NCBI RefSeq assembly: GCF_900292015.1
Contig: NZ_LR130759.1
Coordinates: forward strand, 4,836,001 to 4,900,000
From: Mycobacterium basiliense
GTDB taxonomy: Bacteria > Actinomycetota > Actinomycetes > Mycobacteriales > Mycobacteriaceae
Length of the DNA stretch: 64,000 nt
Direction of reading: 5' to 3'
Shown: positions 7,888 through 15,747 of the stretch, one piece after another
Layout of the letters: each line of letters opens with the position of its first letter
Numbering within the stretch: position 1 is the stretch's first letter
Notes under the pieces: generated by a model
The model's database searches: none
Seen by the model: only the letters and a program-made list of their open reading frames with translations
Told to the model about the DNA's origin: nothing
Translations under genes and position numbers: made by a program

Positions 7888-9122
7888 CCCGTGCAGCCCG
7901 CAACAACCTGCCGCCGCAAATCAAACGACGCGAATTGCCGTCCGGCGCTGTCCGATACGAAGTCATCGCCGATGTCGCCCGCGAAGGTACGCGGCACCAG
8001 ACACGCAAGCGGTTCGCCAGGCTGGCCGACGCGAAGGATCACCTCGCCGGGCTCCAAGGCGACGTTGTTCGCGGAGTCCACGTCCGCCGGTCAGCCCTCA
8101 GCATGCAGCAGGCCGTAGAAGCATGGCTGAGCGGTCAGCGTCTGCGCCCCAAGACTCGCAGTGCCTACATCACGGCGCTACGCCCGGCCGTCGACGCGCT
8201 GGGCGCCAAGCCCGTACAGCAGATCACGAAGTCCGACATCGAGACGGTGGTCCGCAGTTTGGTCGAAGGCACCAGCGAGACGGGCACCTGGAACGCACCG
8301 ACGAAGCTCAAGGGCAAGAAGACCCGTAGTGCGTGGGCGGCGACCAGTATCAACCCCATGCTGGCACGGCTGCGGTCGGTCTGGCAGGACTTAGTGGATC
8401 AGGGAGTGGTCAGCCGCAACGTGCCCGCACTGGTCCGCCCGTTGCCGACCGTGAAGCCTGAGATGCACACGCTGTCCGTCAAGCAGGTCGAGACGTTGTT
8501 CGCCAACATGTCCGGGCAACGACTGGAGTTGTTCGTGCACCTAGCCCTTCTCGGCTTGCGGCGCGGCGAGATCGCGGCGCTGCGGTGGTCGGGAATTGAT
8601 CTGGACTCCACGCCGCCGACCCTCGCGGTGGCCGCGAATCGGGTGGCCGTGTCCGGTGGAGCGGCTGAGTCCGATCCCAAGACCGACGCAGGCCGGCGGG
8701 TGCTGCCGGTCCCCGACGAGCTGCTGCCGATCCTTCGCCGGGCACGGCAGCGCAGCCGGGAAGAGCAGTTGGCGGCGGGCAGCAAGTGGATCGGTCAGGG
8801 CCACGTGGTCGCCGACGAGTTCGGGAGCCCGTATCACCCGGATACGCTTTACAAGTATTGGTCGCGCACTCTCAAGGCGGCCGGTCTCCGTCACGTCCGA
8901 CTGCACGACGCTCGGCACTCGTGCGCGACGTTGATGCACCAGCGCGGCGTTCCGTTGGCCGTGATCGCGGCTTGGCTGGGACACACCGACGCCAGCTTCA
9001 CCCTTCGCACCTACGCCCACTCCTCCCCTTCGATGCTCGCGGAGGCCGCGGTGACGCTCGGGGGTCTTGTGACATCGCGTGACACGTCAGATGAGCCGAA
9101 GCCCAATACCCCTACGGGGTAA
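7884..9122 (+). CDS. Tyrosine-type site-specific integrase
   Basis: A 412-residue tyrosine recombinase with an N-terminal SAM-like core-binding domain (near MQQAVEAWL) and a C-terminal catalytic domain. Catalytic residues can be placed: R226 in GLRRGE, H341-x-x-R344 in HDARHS, and Y377 in LRTYAHS. ATG 7884 is preferred because GGAGGTGG precedes it at a good distance; a TTG at 7866 lies inside that site. The gene ends 37 bp from the 3' end of tRNA-Phe, the usual placement for an integrase whose attB is the tRNA 3' end. It should catalyse integration and, with the excisionase, excision of the element. Confidence 0.93.
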   Translation: MTRAARNNLPPQIKRRELPSGAVRYEVIADVAREGTRHQTRKRFARLADAKDHLAGLQGDVVRGVHVRRSALSMQQAVEAWLSGQRLRPKTRSAYITALRPAVDALGAKPVQQITKSDIETVVRSLVEGTSETGTWNAPTKLKGKKTRSAWAATSINPMLARLRSVWQDLVDQGVVSRNVPALVRPLPTVKPEMHTLSVKQVETLFANMSGQRLELFVHLALLGLRRGEIAALRWSGIDLDSTPPTLAVAANRVAVSGGAAESDPKTDAGRRVLPVPDELLPILRRARQRSREEQLAAGSKWIGQGHVVADEFGSPYHPDTLYKYWSRTLKAAGLRHVRLHDARHSCATLMHQRGVPLAVIAAWLGHTDASFTLRTYAHSSPSMLAEAAVTLGGLVTSRDTSDEPKPNTPTG

Positions 9123-9129
9123 TGATCTA

Positions 9130-9153
9130 AAAACCCCGCTCAGAAGGGGTTTT
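9130..9153 (-). terminator. Terminator after the tRNA-Phe operon
   Basis: AAAACCCC (9130-9137) pairs with GGGGTTTT (9146-9153) around an 8-nt loop. On the minus strand the stem is followed by a T run, so it fits an intrinsic terminator for the tRNA-Glu/Asp/Phe transcript. It may also end integrase transcription. A smaller hairpin (TACCCC-TAC-GGGGTA, 9107-9121) overlaps the end of the integrase gene. Confidence 0.6.
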
Positions 9154-9158
9154 CCCCG

Positions 9159-9232
9159 TGGCCAGGGACGGGATCGAACCGTCGACCTTCCGCTTTTCAG
9201 GCGGACGCTCATACCGACTGAGCTACCTGGCC
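9159..9232 (-). tRNA. tRNA-Phe (GAA), likely integration target
   Basis: A 74-nt cloverleaf on the minus strand. The acceptor arms GGCCAGG and CCTGGCC pair, the anticodon loop reads CTGAAAA and the T loop TTCGATC is standard; CCA is not encoded. The 3' end faces the integrase, marking this as the probable attachment site. Since the whole tRNA is present here, the element must have restored its 3' end on integration. Confidence 0.95.
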
Positions 9233-9261
9233 GGAAGGCAACGTATGCCTCGCCGTATCGG

Positions 9262-9335
9262 CGACCCTGACGGGACTCGAACCCGCGACCTCCGCCGTGA
9301 CAGGGCGGCGCGCTAACCAACTGCGCCACAGGGCC
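9262..9335 (-). tRNA. tRNA-Asp (GTC)
   Basis: A 74-nt tRNA on the minus strand with paired acceptor arms GGCCCTG and CAGGGTC (one G-T pair), anticodon loop CTGTCAC and T loop TTCGAGT. It sits between tRNA-Glu and tRNA-Phe and is probably co-transcribed with them. Confidence 0.95.
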
Positions 9336-9372
9336 TCGCTCTACTACCTGCTCCGCGTTGCCGCGTCGCGTG

Positions 9373-9445
9373 TACCCCCAACGGGATTCGAACCCGTGCT
9401 ACCGCCGTGAAAGGGCGGCGTCCTAGGCCACTAGACGATGGGGGC
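9373..9445 (-). tRNA. tRNA-Glu (TTC)
   Basis: A 73-nt tRNA on the minus strand with acceptor arms GCCCCCA and TGGGGGT, anticodon loop CTTTCAC and T loop TTCGAAT. It is first in the minus-strand tRNA cluster. A promoter for the cluster is visible upstream (-10 TAAGCT at 9506-9501, -35 TTGAGG about 18 nt before it). Confidence 0.95.
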
Positions 9446-9500
9446 CAGAACCGAATCACTCCGGGGCACTCGCAACGCACTGATCGTTGGGAGCCACGTC

Positions 9501-9559
9501 AGCTTAGGTCACCGCGGGCCCAATCCTCAAACGAGCCTCCCGCGGGCACGAAGTATCCT
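9501..9559. promoter_or_regulatory. Divergent tRNA promoters
   Basis: On the minus strand TAAGCT (9506 to 9501) with an upstream TTGAGG at an 18-nt spacing would drive the tRNA-Glu/Asp/Phe cluster. On the plus strand TATCCT (9554-9559) lies 11 nt before tRNA-Lys. Confidence 0.5.
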
Positions 9560-9570
9560 GAGTTCTTCGC

Positions 9571-9643
9571 GCCCCTATAGCTCAGTTGGTAGAGCTACGG
9601 ACTTTTAATCCGCAGGTCCTAGGTTCGAGTCCTAGTGGGGGCA
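9571..9643 (+). tRNA. tRNA-Lys (TTT)
   Basis: A 73-nt tRNA on the plus strand with acceptor arms GCCCCTA and TGGGGGC, anticodon loop ACTTTTA, T loop TTCGAGT and discriminator A. It is divergent from the other three tRNAs. Confidence 0.95.
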
Positions 9644-9769
9644 CCGAAAACGGGTGTGACCTCGGCTGATGCTTGACGACGACGTCGGCCAATTGTCACC
9701 TGCCCGGCCCGGCGAGGCGGGCCGCCGTATACATGGTCGGGCGGCGTTTGGAACCCCACATGACTTGGC

Positions 9770-9775
9770 TATGCT
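9770..9775 (+). promoter_or_regulatory. Leaderless -10 box of the Rv0831c-like gene
   Basis: TATGCT lies exactly 7 nt before ATG 9783, supporting that start over longer in-frame extensions. Confidence 0.55.
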
Positions 9776-9782
9776 CCGGACT

Positions 9783-10598
9783 ATGCTTCCCGAGATGAAT
9801 CCTGATGGAGTCCAACCCAACGCACCCGTCGCCCTGGTGACGATGGAAATTCGGCACCCGGCAACGGATTCCCTCACAGAATCAGCGAGCCGGGAACTCA
9901 AGCACCTTCTCATCAATGATTTGCCGATCGAACGCCAGGCGCAAGACGTGAGCTGGGGTATGACGGCTCCCGGTGCCGCCCCGACTCCCGTCGCGGACCG
10001 TTTCGTGCGTTACGGCAACCGCGACAACACGGTCTCCGCGTCGCTGAAGAATCAGGCGATTGTGGTCGAGACCAGCGCCTACACCAGTTTCGAGGCGTTC
10101 TGCGACACGGTATTGCGGGTCGCAGACGCCCGCGCGCAGGTTTCGTCGATTGTCGGGGTGGAGCGCATCGGTCTGCGGTATGTCCTCGAGATCCGCGTCC
10201 CCGCGGGGGTGGATGGCCGCATCAGTTGGAGCAACTGGATCGACGAGCAGCTGCTCGGGCCCTACCGCATCACGCCCGGTGGCCTGTCACTGACCGAATG
10301 GCAGGGCGCCGCGGTCTATCGGGAGGCCCAACCGGGCAAGTCGCTGATCGTGCGCTACGGCCCGGGTGTGGGCCAGGCGCTCGATCAGAACTACCACCTG
10401 CGTCGGGCGACGCCGGCCCAGACCGGACCGTTCTTCTTGATGGATATCGACAGCTTCTGGACTCCGGTGGGCTCGATCCCCGAGTACAACCGGGATGCGC
10501 TGGTGTCGACCTTCCAGGACCTGTACGGCCCCGCGCGCGAGGTCTTCCAAGACATGATCACCGGGCGACTCAAAGAGGAGCTGCTGCGCCAGCAGTAG
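9783..10598 (+). CDS. TIGR04255-family conserved protein (Rv0831c-like)
   Basis: A 271-residue soluble protein that I match to the conserved hypothetical Rv0831c of H37Rv, the same length as I remember it. The family (TIGR04255) has no known biochemical function. No signal peptide, membrane helix or catalytic motif is visible. A longer frame starts at 9669, but ATG 9783 fits the remembered length and a TANNNT box 7 nt upstream indicates leaderless transcription. It is convergent with the neighbouring methyltransferase gene. Confidence 0.8.
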   Translation: MLPEMNPDGVQPNAPVALVTMEIRHPATDSLTESASRELKHLLINDLPIERQAQDVSWGMTAPGAAPTPVADRFVRYGNRDNTVSASLKNQAIVVETSAYTSFEAFCDTVLRVADARAQVSSIVGVERIGLRYVLEIRVPAGVDGRISWSNWIDEQLLGPYRITPGGLSLTEWQGAAVYREAQPGKSLIVRYGPGVGQALDQNYHLRRATPAQTGPFFLMDIDSFWTPVGSIPEYNRDALVSTFQDLYGPAREVFQDMITGRLKEELLRQQ

Positions 10599-10631
10599 CC
10601 GGCGCCGGAGGGGTCTGACTAGAACCGAGCC

Positions 10632-11537
10632 TCAGCGCCCAAGTACCGCGCTGGTGTAGGTGATATCGGCAAAGGCCGCCGCGAGGTCGTCGTCGGGATA
10701 GTCGAAGCCGTTGGCCGCGTGCAGCTCCTTGACGACGTGCGACGAACTCTGCCAGCCGTTACGGGACAGGTAGTCGATGATGTGGCTGCGCCGGCCGTGA
10801 TAGACGAGATCGTTGAAGTCGATCTCGAATCCGAGCTCGCTCATCCGGTCGTGATGTGAACGCCAGCGCTCATCGGCGAAAATCGCTGTGTCCGGCACGA
10901 ATTCAAAGGCCAGCCGGCTACCCGGGGCACTTAGCGCGGTGATGTTGTCAAACAGTGCGTCCTGCGCGTCGCCGGGAAGATAGACGAGCAACCCCTCGGC
11001 GCTCCATGCCGACGGCGCCTGGCTGTCGAAGCCCGCCCCCTGCAGCGCGGCGGCCCAATCGTCGCGCAAGTCGATGGCGACGGTGCGGCGCTCCGCGGTC
11101 GGTTCGGCGCCAAGACCGCTGAGGGTGAGCGTCTTGAACTCGATGACCTCCGGCATGTCGACCTCGTAGACGACGGTGCCCGCCGGCCACGGCAGCCGAT
11201 AGGCGCGTGCGTCCAGGCCGGATGCCAGGATGACCACCTGGCCAATCCCGCTGCGGGTGGCCTCGAGGAAAAACTCGTCGTAGAACCTGGTCCGGCAGGC
11301 CATCCCCTCGGCCATCCGCGCTGGATCGAACTCGGAATCCTCCTCGACGGGAATCAGTCCGTCTATCAAGCGGGTATAGACGTCCATACCGACCGCACGC
11401 ACCAGTGGTGCCGCGAACGGGTCGTCGATTAGCCCATATTCGGGGGCGGCGGCCAGCGCCCGTTGGGCGGCGACCATGGTGGCCGTCGCGCCGACACTGG
11501 TCGCAAGATCCCACCGATCACGTTCGGTGCGCACCAT
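10632..11537 (-). CDS. Class I SAM-dependent methyltransferase, Leu-carboxyl methyltransferase (LCM) family (Rv0830-like)
   Basis: A 301-residue member of the large mycobacterial TIGR00027/LCM-type methyltransferase family. Family landmarks are RTEDxWD-like ([17 protein letters not shown]) at the N-terminus, [12 protein letters not shown], and [15 protein letters not shown] as the SAM-binding region, followed by VYEVDMPEV. The substrate is unknown for most members. The start chosen, ATG 11537, gives the usual length; an open frame continues to 11945 but would overlap the divergent deaminase. Confidence 0.88.
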   Translation of the reverse strand: MVRTERDRWDLATSVGATATMVAAQRALAAAPEYGLIDDPFAAPLVRAVGMDVYTRLIDGLIPVEEDSEFDPARMAEGMACRTRFYDEFFLEATRSGIGQVVILASGLDARAYRLPWPAGTVVYEVDMPEVIEFKTLTLSGLGAEPTAERRTVAIDLRDDWAAALQGAGFDSQAPSAWSAEGLLVYLPGDAQDALFDNITALSAPGSRLAFEFVPDTAIFADERWRSHHDRMSELGFEIDFNDLVYHGRRSHIIDYLSRNGWQSSSHVVKELHAANGFDYPDDDLAAAFADITYTSAVLGR

Positions 11538-11611
11538 GGGGCTCCATTCATCCCGGGGAAAGAATTTAGATAACCTAGTTACTATCACAGGTTTCATTAC
11601 GTTTCCCGGGC

Positions 11612-11617
11612 TACTGT
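11612..11617 (+). promoter_or_regulatory. Leaderless -10 box of the deaminase gene
   Basis: TACTGT lies 7 nt before GTG 11625 and contains the start of the earlier GTG at 11616, so the internal GTG is the likely start. Confidence 0.55.
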
Positions 11618-11624
11618 GCGAACT

Positions 11625-12116
11625 GTGACTGACTTCGCCCAGCGCGCCATCGACCTTGCCCGTCAAAACGTCGCCGACGGTGGCCGCCCGTTCGCGACGG
11701 TGATCGTCAAGGACGGCGAGGTACTGGCCGAAAGCGCCAACAAGGTCGCCCAGACCCACGACCCCACCGCACACGCCGAGATCCTGGCCATCCGTGCGGC
11801 TTGCACCAAGTTGGGCACCGAAAATCTGGCCGGGACGACCTTCTACGTGCTGGCCCACCCGTGCCCCATGTGTCTGGGATCGCTGTACTACTGCTCCCCC
11901 GACGAAGTCATCTTTCTCACGACGCGCGAACAATACGAACCGCACTACGTCGACGACCGCAAGTACTTTGAGCTGGCGACGTTCTACGACGAGTTCGCCA
12001 AGGACTGGCAGAACCGGCGCCTGCCGATGCGCTACGAGCCACGCCCGGCCGCGGTGGACGTGTACCGCTTCTGGCAGGAGCGCAACGGCGGGAACCGCTC
12101 AGCATCCGCCAGCTAG
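11625..12116 (+). CDS. Cytidine/deoxycytidylate-type deaminase (Rv0828c-like)
   Basis: A zinc-dependent nucleobase deaminase of about 163 residues. The zinc and catalytic motifs are HAE (about 50-52) and PCPMC (about 79-83), the pattern of guanine and tRNA-adenosine-like deaminases. The actual substrate is unknown. GTG 11625 is chosen because a TACTGT box lies exactly 7 nt upstream. The neighbouring SAM methyltransferase is divergent, and a KmtR-like regulator follows. Confidence 0.88.
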   Translation: MTDFAQRAIDLARQNVADGGRPFATVIVKDGEVLAESANKVAQTHDPTAHAEILAIRAACTKLGTENLAGTTFYVLAHPCPMCLGSLYYCSPDEVIFLTTREQYEPHYVDDRKYFELATFYDEFAKDWQNRRLPMRYEPRPAAVDVYRFWQERNGGNRSASAS

Positions 12117-12137
12117 CCAGCCAACCCGCATCATCTC

Positions 12138-12195
12138 TTGACAGGCGCGCACCATCCTGGTCTATTATCTTCGTATGCATGCAGATAATAGACCA
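12138..12195 (+). promoter_or_regulatory. kmtR promoter and 13-bp inverted-repeat operator
   Basis: TTGACA (12138-12143) and TATTAT (12163-12168) form a strong promoter with a 19-nt spacer; ATG 12175 lies 6 nt after the -10 box, so the mRNA is leaderless. A perfect 13-bp inverted repeat, TGGTCTATTATCT (12158-12170) and AGATAATAGACCA (12183-12195), covers the -10 box and the first codons. It is well placed for autorepression. Confidence 0.75.
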
Positions 12196-12558
12196 TTGCG
12201 GCTGCCGGATGACCAGGTCGCGCTGGTGGTCGAGGTGTTTCGGATGCTGGCCGATGCCACCCGCGTGCACGTGCTCTGGTCGCTGGCGAATCGAGAGATG
12301 TCGGTCAACGAGCTGGCCGAACACGTCGGCAAGCCGGCGCCCTCGGTCTCCCAACACCTCGCCAAGCTGCGGATGGCGCGGCTGGTCCGTACCCGGCGGG
12401 ACAAGACCACGATTTTCTACAGCCTGGAAAACGACCACGTGCGCCAGCTCGTCGTCGATGCCGTGTTCAACGCCGAGCATGCCGGTCCGGGCATTCCGCG
12501 CCATCACCGCGGCGACGGCGGGCTACAGGCGGTAGCCGAGAAATCCGACGCCGGATAA
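12175..12558 (+). CDS. kmtR: KmtR-like ArsR/SmtB nickel-cobalt sensing repressor
   Basis: A 127-residue winged-helix repressor of the ArsR/SmtB family. The recognition helix lies near APSVSQHLAKLRMARLV (about 55-71). H88, E101, H102, H110 and H111 are all present, the residues I recall as the nickel/cobalt site of M. tuberculosis KmtR (Rv0827c). Metal binding would release it from the inverted repeat over its own promoter. The His-rich peptide gene just downstream is a plausible co-regulated target. Confidence 0.9.
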   Translation: MHADNRPLRLPDDQVALVVEVFRMLADATRVHVLWSLANREMSVNELAEHVGKPAPSVSQHLAKLRMARLVRTRRDKTTIFYSLENDHVRQLVVDAVFNAEHAGPGIPRHHRGDGGLQAVAEKSDAG

Positions 12559-12618
12559 GCGAATCCATACTCACAACAACAGGTTCCGACATAGCGGACA
12601 ACAAGAAGGAGAGTCACC

Positions 12619-12822
12619 ATGACAGTCGAGCACGGCCACGACGCGCCGCACACGCACGAACACCACCACGGCGACGTGAGCCACAGCCACGCGCACACCA
12701 GCCACGAGCACGAGCACGTCACGCACGAACACTCACACGCGCACGACGACGGGACCGAGCACACCCATCAGCACGTACATCAGCGCGGGCTCGAAGAGGC
12801 ACACAGCCACGCACACGCCTAG
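12619..12822 (+). CDS. Histidine-rich metal-binding peptide, 67 aa
   Basis: A 67-residue protein with 24 histidines, many in HxH repeats, acidic residues and no cysteine. AAGGAG precedes ATG 12619 at a suitable distance. There is no signal peptide or membrane segment, so it is probably cytosolic. Composition suggests binding of Ni, Co or Zn, for buffering or delivery. It lies 60 bp after the KmtR-like regulator on the same strand and is probably transcribed with it. I do not recall it as an annotated H37Rv gene. Confidence 0.75.
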   Translation: MTVEHGHDAPHTHEHHHGDVSHSHAHTSHEHEHVTHEHSHAHDDGTEHTHQHVHQRGLEEAHSHAHA

Positions 12823-12856
12823 CCCCACCCGGCTTGCGGCTGCGAGCTTTTCGTCG

Positions 12857-13915
12857 TCACACCTGGGGGCAGTAATGCATCGGGTTGTCGCGCTCGTCCA
12901 GCGGCGGTAGGTTGCGCGCCGGCGTCTGCACCAGCGGGGCATCCGCGGCGATGCGCCCCGATGCACGATCCCAACCGGCGCGCGCACGCGGGTGTTTCCG
13001 AAACCGCCGCGGCACGAAGGCGAAAACGAGCCGAACAAGGTCACCGATGCGCCGATGCAACCATTCGTCGCGGCGCGACCACTGGTAGCCCATCAGCTCT
13101 CGAACAGGCGGGTCGTAGAGGCCGACCGTAAGCCAAACGAAGAACGGGCCCAAGAGCTTACGCTGCGCCGCCCACAGGCGGTCCGGAATACGTTGCGCGA
13201 ACGGCGGTTTGGGAAGCTCGCTCAGGTCAAGCACGGCACGGGCGGCGAAGTTGTTCTCCAACACGTTGCGGCACATGTGGTCCCAGTAGATCTGGAATTC
13301 TTCCCAGGACGCTGGCACCGGCCGCATGCTCATGCCGTACATCCGGTACCACTGAATGTGTTCGTCGAACAGCTGCCGCTTCTGCGCGTCGGTCAGGCCC
13401 CCACAGAATCGTTCGGCCACGTGCAGGGTCCCGACAAAGAACGTGGCGTGCGCCCAGTAGAAGACGTCCGGGTTCAACGCGTGGTAGCGACGGCCCGCGG
13501 CGTCCACCCCTTTGATCGCGACGTGGTAGTCGCGCACCTCAGCGCCCGTGACCGGGGCACGGTCGCCGTCGAACACCACCCCGCCGATCGGATAGAGCGA
13601 TCGCAGCAACCTAGGCCAACGCTCCCGGAAGAACGTGGAGTGCTCTTCGACGGCGGCGCCCAGTTGCGGATGCATGTTCTGCATGGATCCCGCCCACGGA
13701 CCTTGCAACATGCCGCGCCAATCGCCGAAGTATCGCCAAGTCAGCGACTCCGGGCCCAGCGACGGCGGCGGTGTTTCGTAGCCCAGCGGTGAAACCGGAC
13801 AGCCGCCGGCCGCCCCTGGCGACTCGCCGGGCGCGCCCTTCGAACCGGCGGTATTAGCCACGGACTTCGCTTCACCGCTGGTCAGTGGGCAGGTCGCGGA
13901 CGTATCTTGGGTCAC
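12857..13915 (-). CDS. DUF2236 / MpaB-like oxygenase family protein (Rv0826-like)
   Basis: A protein of about 352 residues in the DUF2236 (latex-clearing/oxygenase MpaB) family. The usual family patch DVFYWAHATFF contains a conserved histidine, and RVPxSW-like PVPASWEEFQIYWD follows. Members are haem-associated or putative oxygenases; the substrate here is unknown. The GTG at 13915 gives the remembered length; a longer frame runs to 14047 but overlaps the divergent TetR gene. The N-terminus is Pro/Gly-rich and disordered. Confidence 0.8.
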   Translation of the reverse strand: MTQDTSATCPLTSGEAKSVANTAGSKGAPGESPGAAGGCPVSPLGYETPPPSLGPESLTWRYFGDWRGMLQGPWAGSMQNMHPQLGAAVEEHSTFFRERWPRLLRSLYPIGGVVFDGDRAPVTGAEVRDYHVAIKGVDAAGRRYHALNPDVFYWAHATFFVGTLHVAERFCGGLTDAQKRQLFDEHIQWYRMYGMSMRPVPASWEEFQIYWDHMCRNVLENNFAARAVLDLSELPKPPFAQRIPDRLWAAQRKLLGPFFVWLTVGLYDPPVRELMGYQWSRRDEWLHRRIGDLVRLVFAFVPRRFRKHPRARAGWDRASGRIAADAPLVQTPARNLPPLDERDNPMHYCPQV

Positions 13916-13990
13916 TGGTGCTTTCCCTGGTGGTCGGGCGACGCCAGAAATTCTGACTACACGCGTTGTCACTTGAAGTTTAGGAGCGAT

Positions 13991-14596
13991 GTGCAGGCCG
14001 GTCAAAAACGGGGCCGCTGGACCGGAGTCCCGCTCGAGGATCGCCACGCACTGCGTCGAGACAATCTCATCGCGGCCGGTGTGCAGTTGCTCGGCGAGAA
14101 GGACGGACCCTCGCTAACCGTGCGTGCGGTGTGCCGCACGGCCGCGCTGACCGAGCGCTACTTCTACGAAAGCTTTGCCGACCGTGACCATTTCGTTCGC
14201 GCGGTATACGACGACGTGTGCACGCGAGCGATGGCGGCCCTGACGTCGGCCAAATCCCCCCGGGAAGCCGTCGAACGATTCGTAGCCCTGATGGTCGACG
14301 ACCCAGTGCGCGGGCGGGTGCTGCTGCTGGCGCCGACGGTTGAACCGGTGCTGACCCGGTCCGGCGCGGAGTGGATGCCCAACTTCATCGAGTTGCTGCA
14401 GCGCAAGCTGTCGCGGATTGTCGATCCGGTTTTGCAGAAGCTGGTGGCTACCAGCTTGATCGGCGCCCTGACCGGGCTGTTTACCGCCTACCTGAACGGG
14501 CATCTGGGAGCCACGCGCCAGCAATTTATCGACTACTGCGTCGACATGCTGCTCAGCACGGCCGCCACCTATGTCCCGCACCGCGAGCGCGGATAG
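13991..14596 (+). CDS. TetR-family regulator (Rv0825c-like)
   Basis: A regulator of about 201 residues. The N-terminal TetR DNA-binding domain includes LTVRAVCRTAALTERYFYESFADRD-type sequence, the usual helix-turn-helix followed by YxxF. The C-terminal half is a helical ligand domain. AGGAG lies 4 nt before GTG 13991, so I prefer that start over the frame beginning at 13907. It is divergent from the DUF2236 gene, a likely target, and lies upstream of desA1. Confidence 0.82.
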   Translation: MQAGQKRGRWTGVPLEDRHALRRDNLIAAGVQLLGEKDGPSLTVRAVCRTAALTERYFYESFADRDHFVRAVYDDVCTRAMAALTSAKSPREAVERFVALMVDDPVRGRVLLLAPTVEPVLTRSGAEWMPNFIELLQRKLSRIVDPVLQKLVATSLIGALTGLFTAYLNGHLGATRQQFIDYCVDMLLSTAATYVPHRERG

Positions 14597-14723
14597 CGCG
14601 CAACACCGGCCACCCGCCACACGGCGGAATTATCGTGTTCAACGCACCGCCTGCAAACTTGTTGATACTGAACGACACAGATATATTGACTGCTACCCAT
14701 AGACACAGATAACTGGAGGGGTA

Positions 14724-15740
14724 ATGCCAGCCGAGCTGACCGACCTACAGCTGCTGCATGAGCTGGAGCCGGTGGTCGAGAAGTATCTCAACCGGCACCT
14801 GAGCATGCATAAGCCCTGGAACCCGCACGACTACATCCCGTGGTCAGACGGAAAGAACTACTACGCGCTGGGCGGCCAGGAATGGCATCCCGAGCAGAGC
14901 AAGCTGTCCGACGTCGCGCAGGTCGCGATGGTGCAGAACCTGGTCACCGAGGACAACCTGCCGTCGTATCACCGCGAAATCGCGATGAACATGAGCATGG
15001 ACGGCGCCTGGGGACAGTGGGTCAACCGGTGGACCGCCGAGGAGAACCGGCACGGTATCGCGCTGCGCGACTACCTGGTGGTGACCCGCTCAGTGGACCC
15101 CGTCGAGCTGGAGAAGCTTCGGCTCGAAGTGGTCAATCGCGGCTTTAGCCCCGGCCAGAACCACCAAGGCGATTTGTTTGCCGAAAGCCTCACCCACTCC
15201 GTCCTCTACGTCAGCTTCCAGGAACTGGCCACCCGGATTTCCCACCGCAATACCGGCAAGGCCTGCAACGATCCGATCGCCGACCAGCTGATGGCCAAAA
15301 TTTCGGCGGACGAGAACCTGCACATGATCTTCTACCGCGATGTCAGCGAGGCCGCCTTCGACCTTGTCCCCAACCAGGCGATGAAGTCACTGCACCTGAT
15401 CCTGCGGAACTTCCAGATGCCCGGCTTCCAGGTCCCCGAGTTCCGGCGCAAGGCCGTCTTCATCGCGGTCGGAGGCGTCTACGACCCGCGCATCCACCTC
15501 GACGAGGTCGTGATGCCGGTGCTGAAGAAATGGCGCATCTTCGAACGCGAGGACTTCACCGGTGAGGCCGCCGCGATGCGCGACGACCTTGGCGTCCTAG
15601 TCAAGGAACTCGAGATGGCTTGCGAGAAGTTCGAGGTTTCCAAGCAGCGCCAACTCGACCGGGAAGCCCGCACCGGCAAGAGGGTCACCGCCCACGAACT
15701 GCACCAAACCGCGGGCAAGCTGACAATGAGCCGCCGGTAG
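14724..15740 (+). CDS. desA1: Acyl-ACP desaturase DesA1
   Basis: A 338-residue soluble di-iron acyl-[acyl carrier protein] desaturase matching M. tuberculosis DesA1 (Rv0824c) in length and sequence. Iron-ligand motifs are EENRH (106-110) and DENLH (196-200). It introduces a double bond into acyl-ACP, and DesA1 is an essential step toward mycolic acids in mycobacteria. GGAGGGG lies just before ATG 14724. The dus gene begins 8 bp downstream and is probably co-transcribed. Confidence 0.95.
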   Translation: MPAELTDLQLLHELEPVVEKYLNRHLSMHKPWNPHDYIPWSDGKNYYALGGQEWHPEQSKLSDVAQVAMVQNLVTEDNLPSYHREIAMNMSMDGAWGQWVNRWTAEENRHGIALRDYLVVTRSVDPVELEKLRLEVVNRGFSPGQNHQGDLFAESLTHSVLYVSFQELATRISHRNTGKACNDPIADQLMAKISADENLHMIFYRDVSEAAFDLVPNQAMKSLHLILRNFQMPGFQVPEFRRKAVFIAVGGVYDPRIHLDEVVMPVLKKWRIFEREDFTGEAAAMRDDLGVLVKELEMACEKFEVSKQRQLDREARTGKRVTAHELHQTAGKLTMSRR

Positions 15741-15747
15741 CCCGGCC

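Noticed and set aside
7820..8329. 169-residue Arg-rich plus-strand frame over the integrase
   Set aside because: Shadow of the XRE and integrase genes, Arg-rich as expected of an off-frame in G+C-rich DNA.
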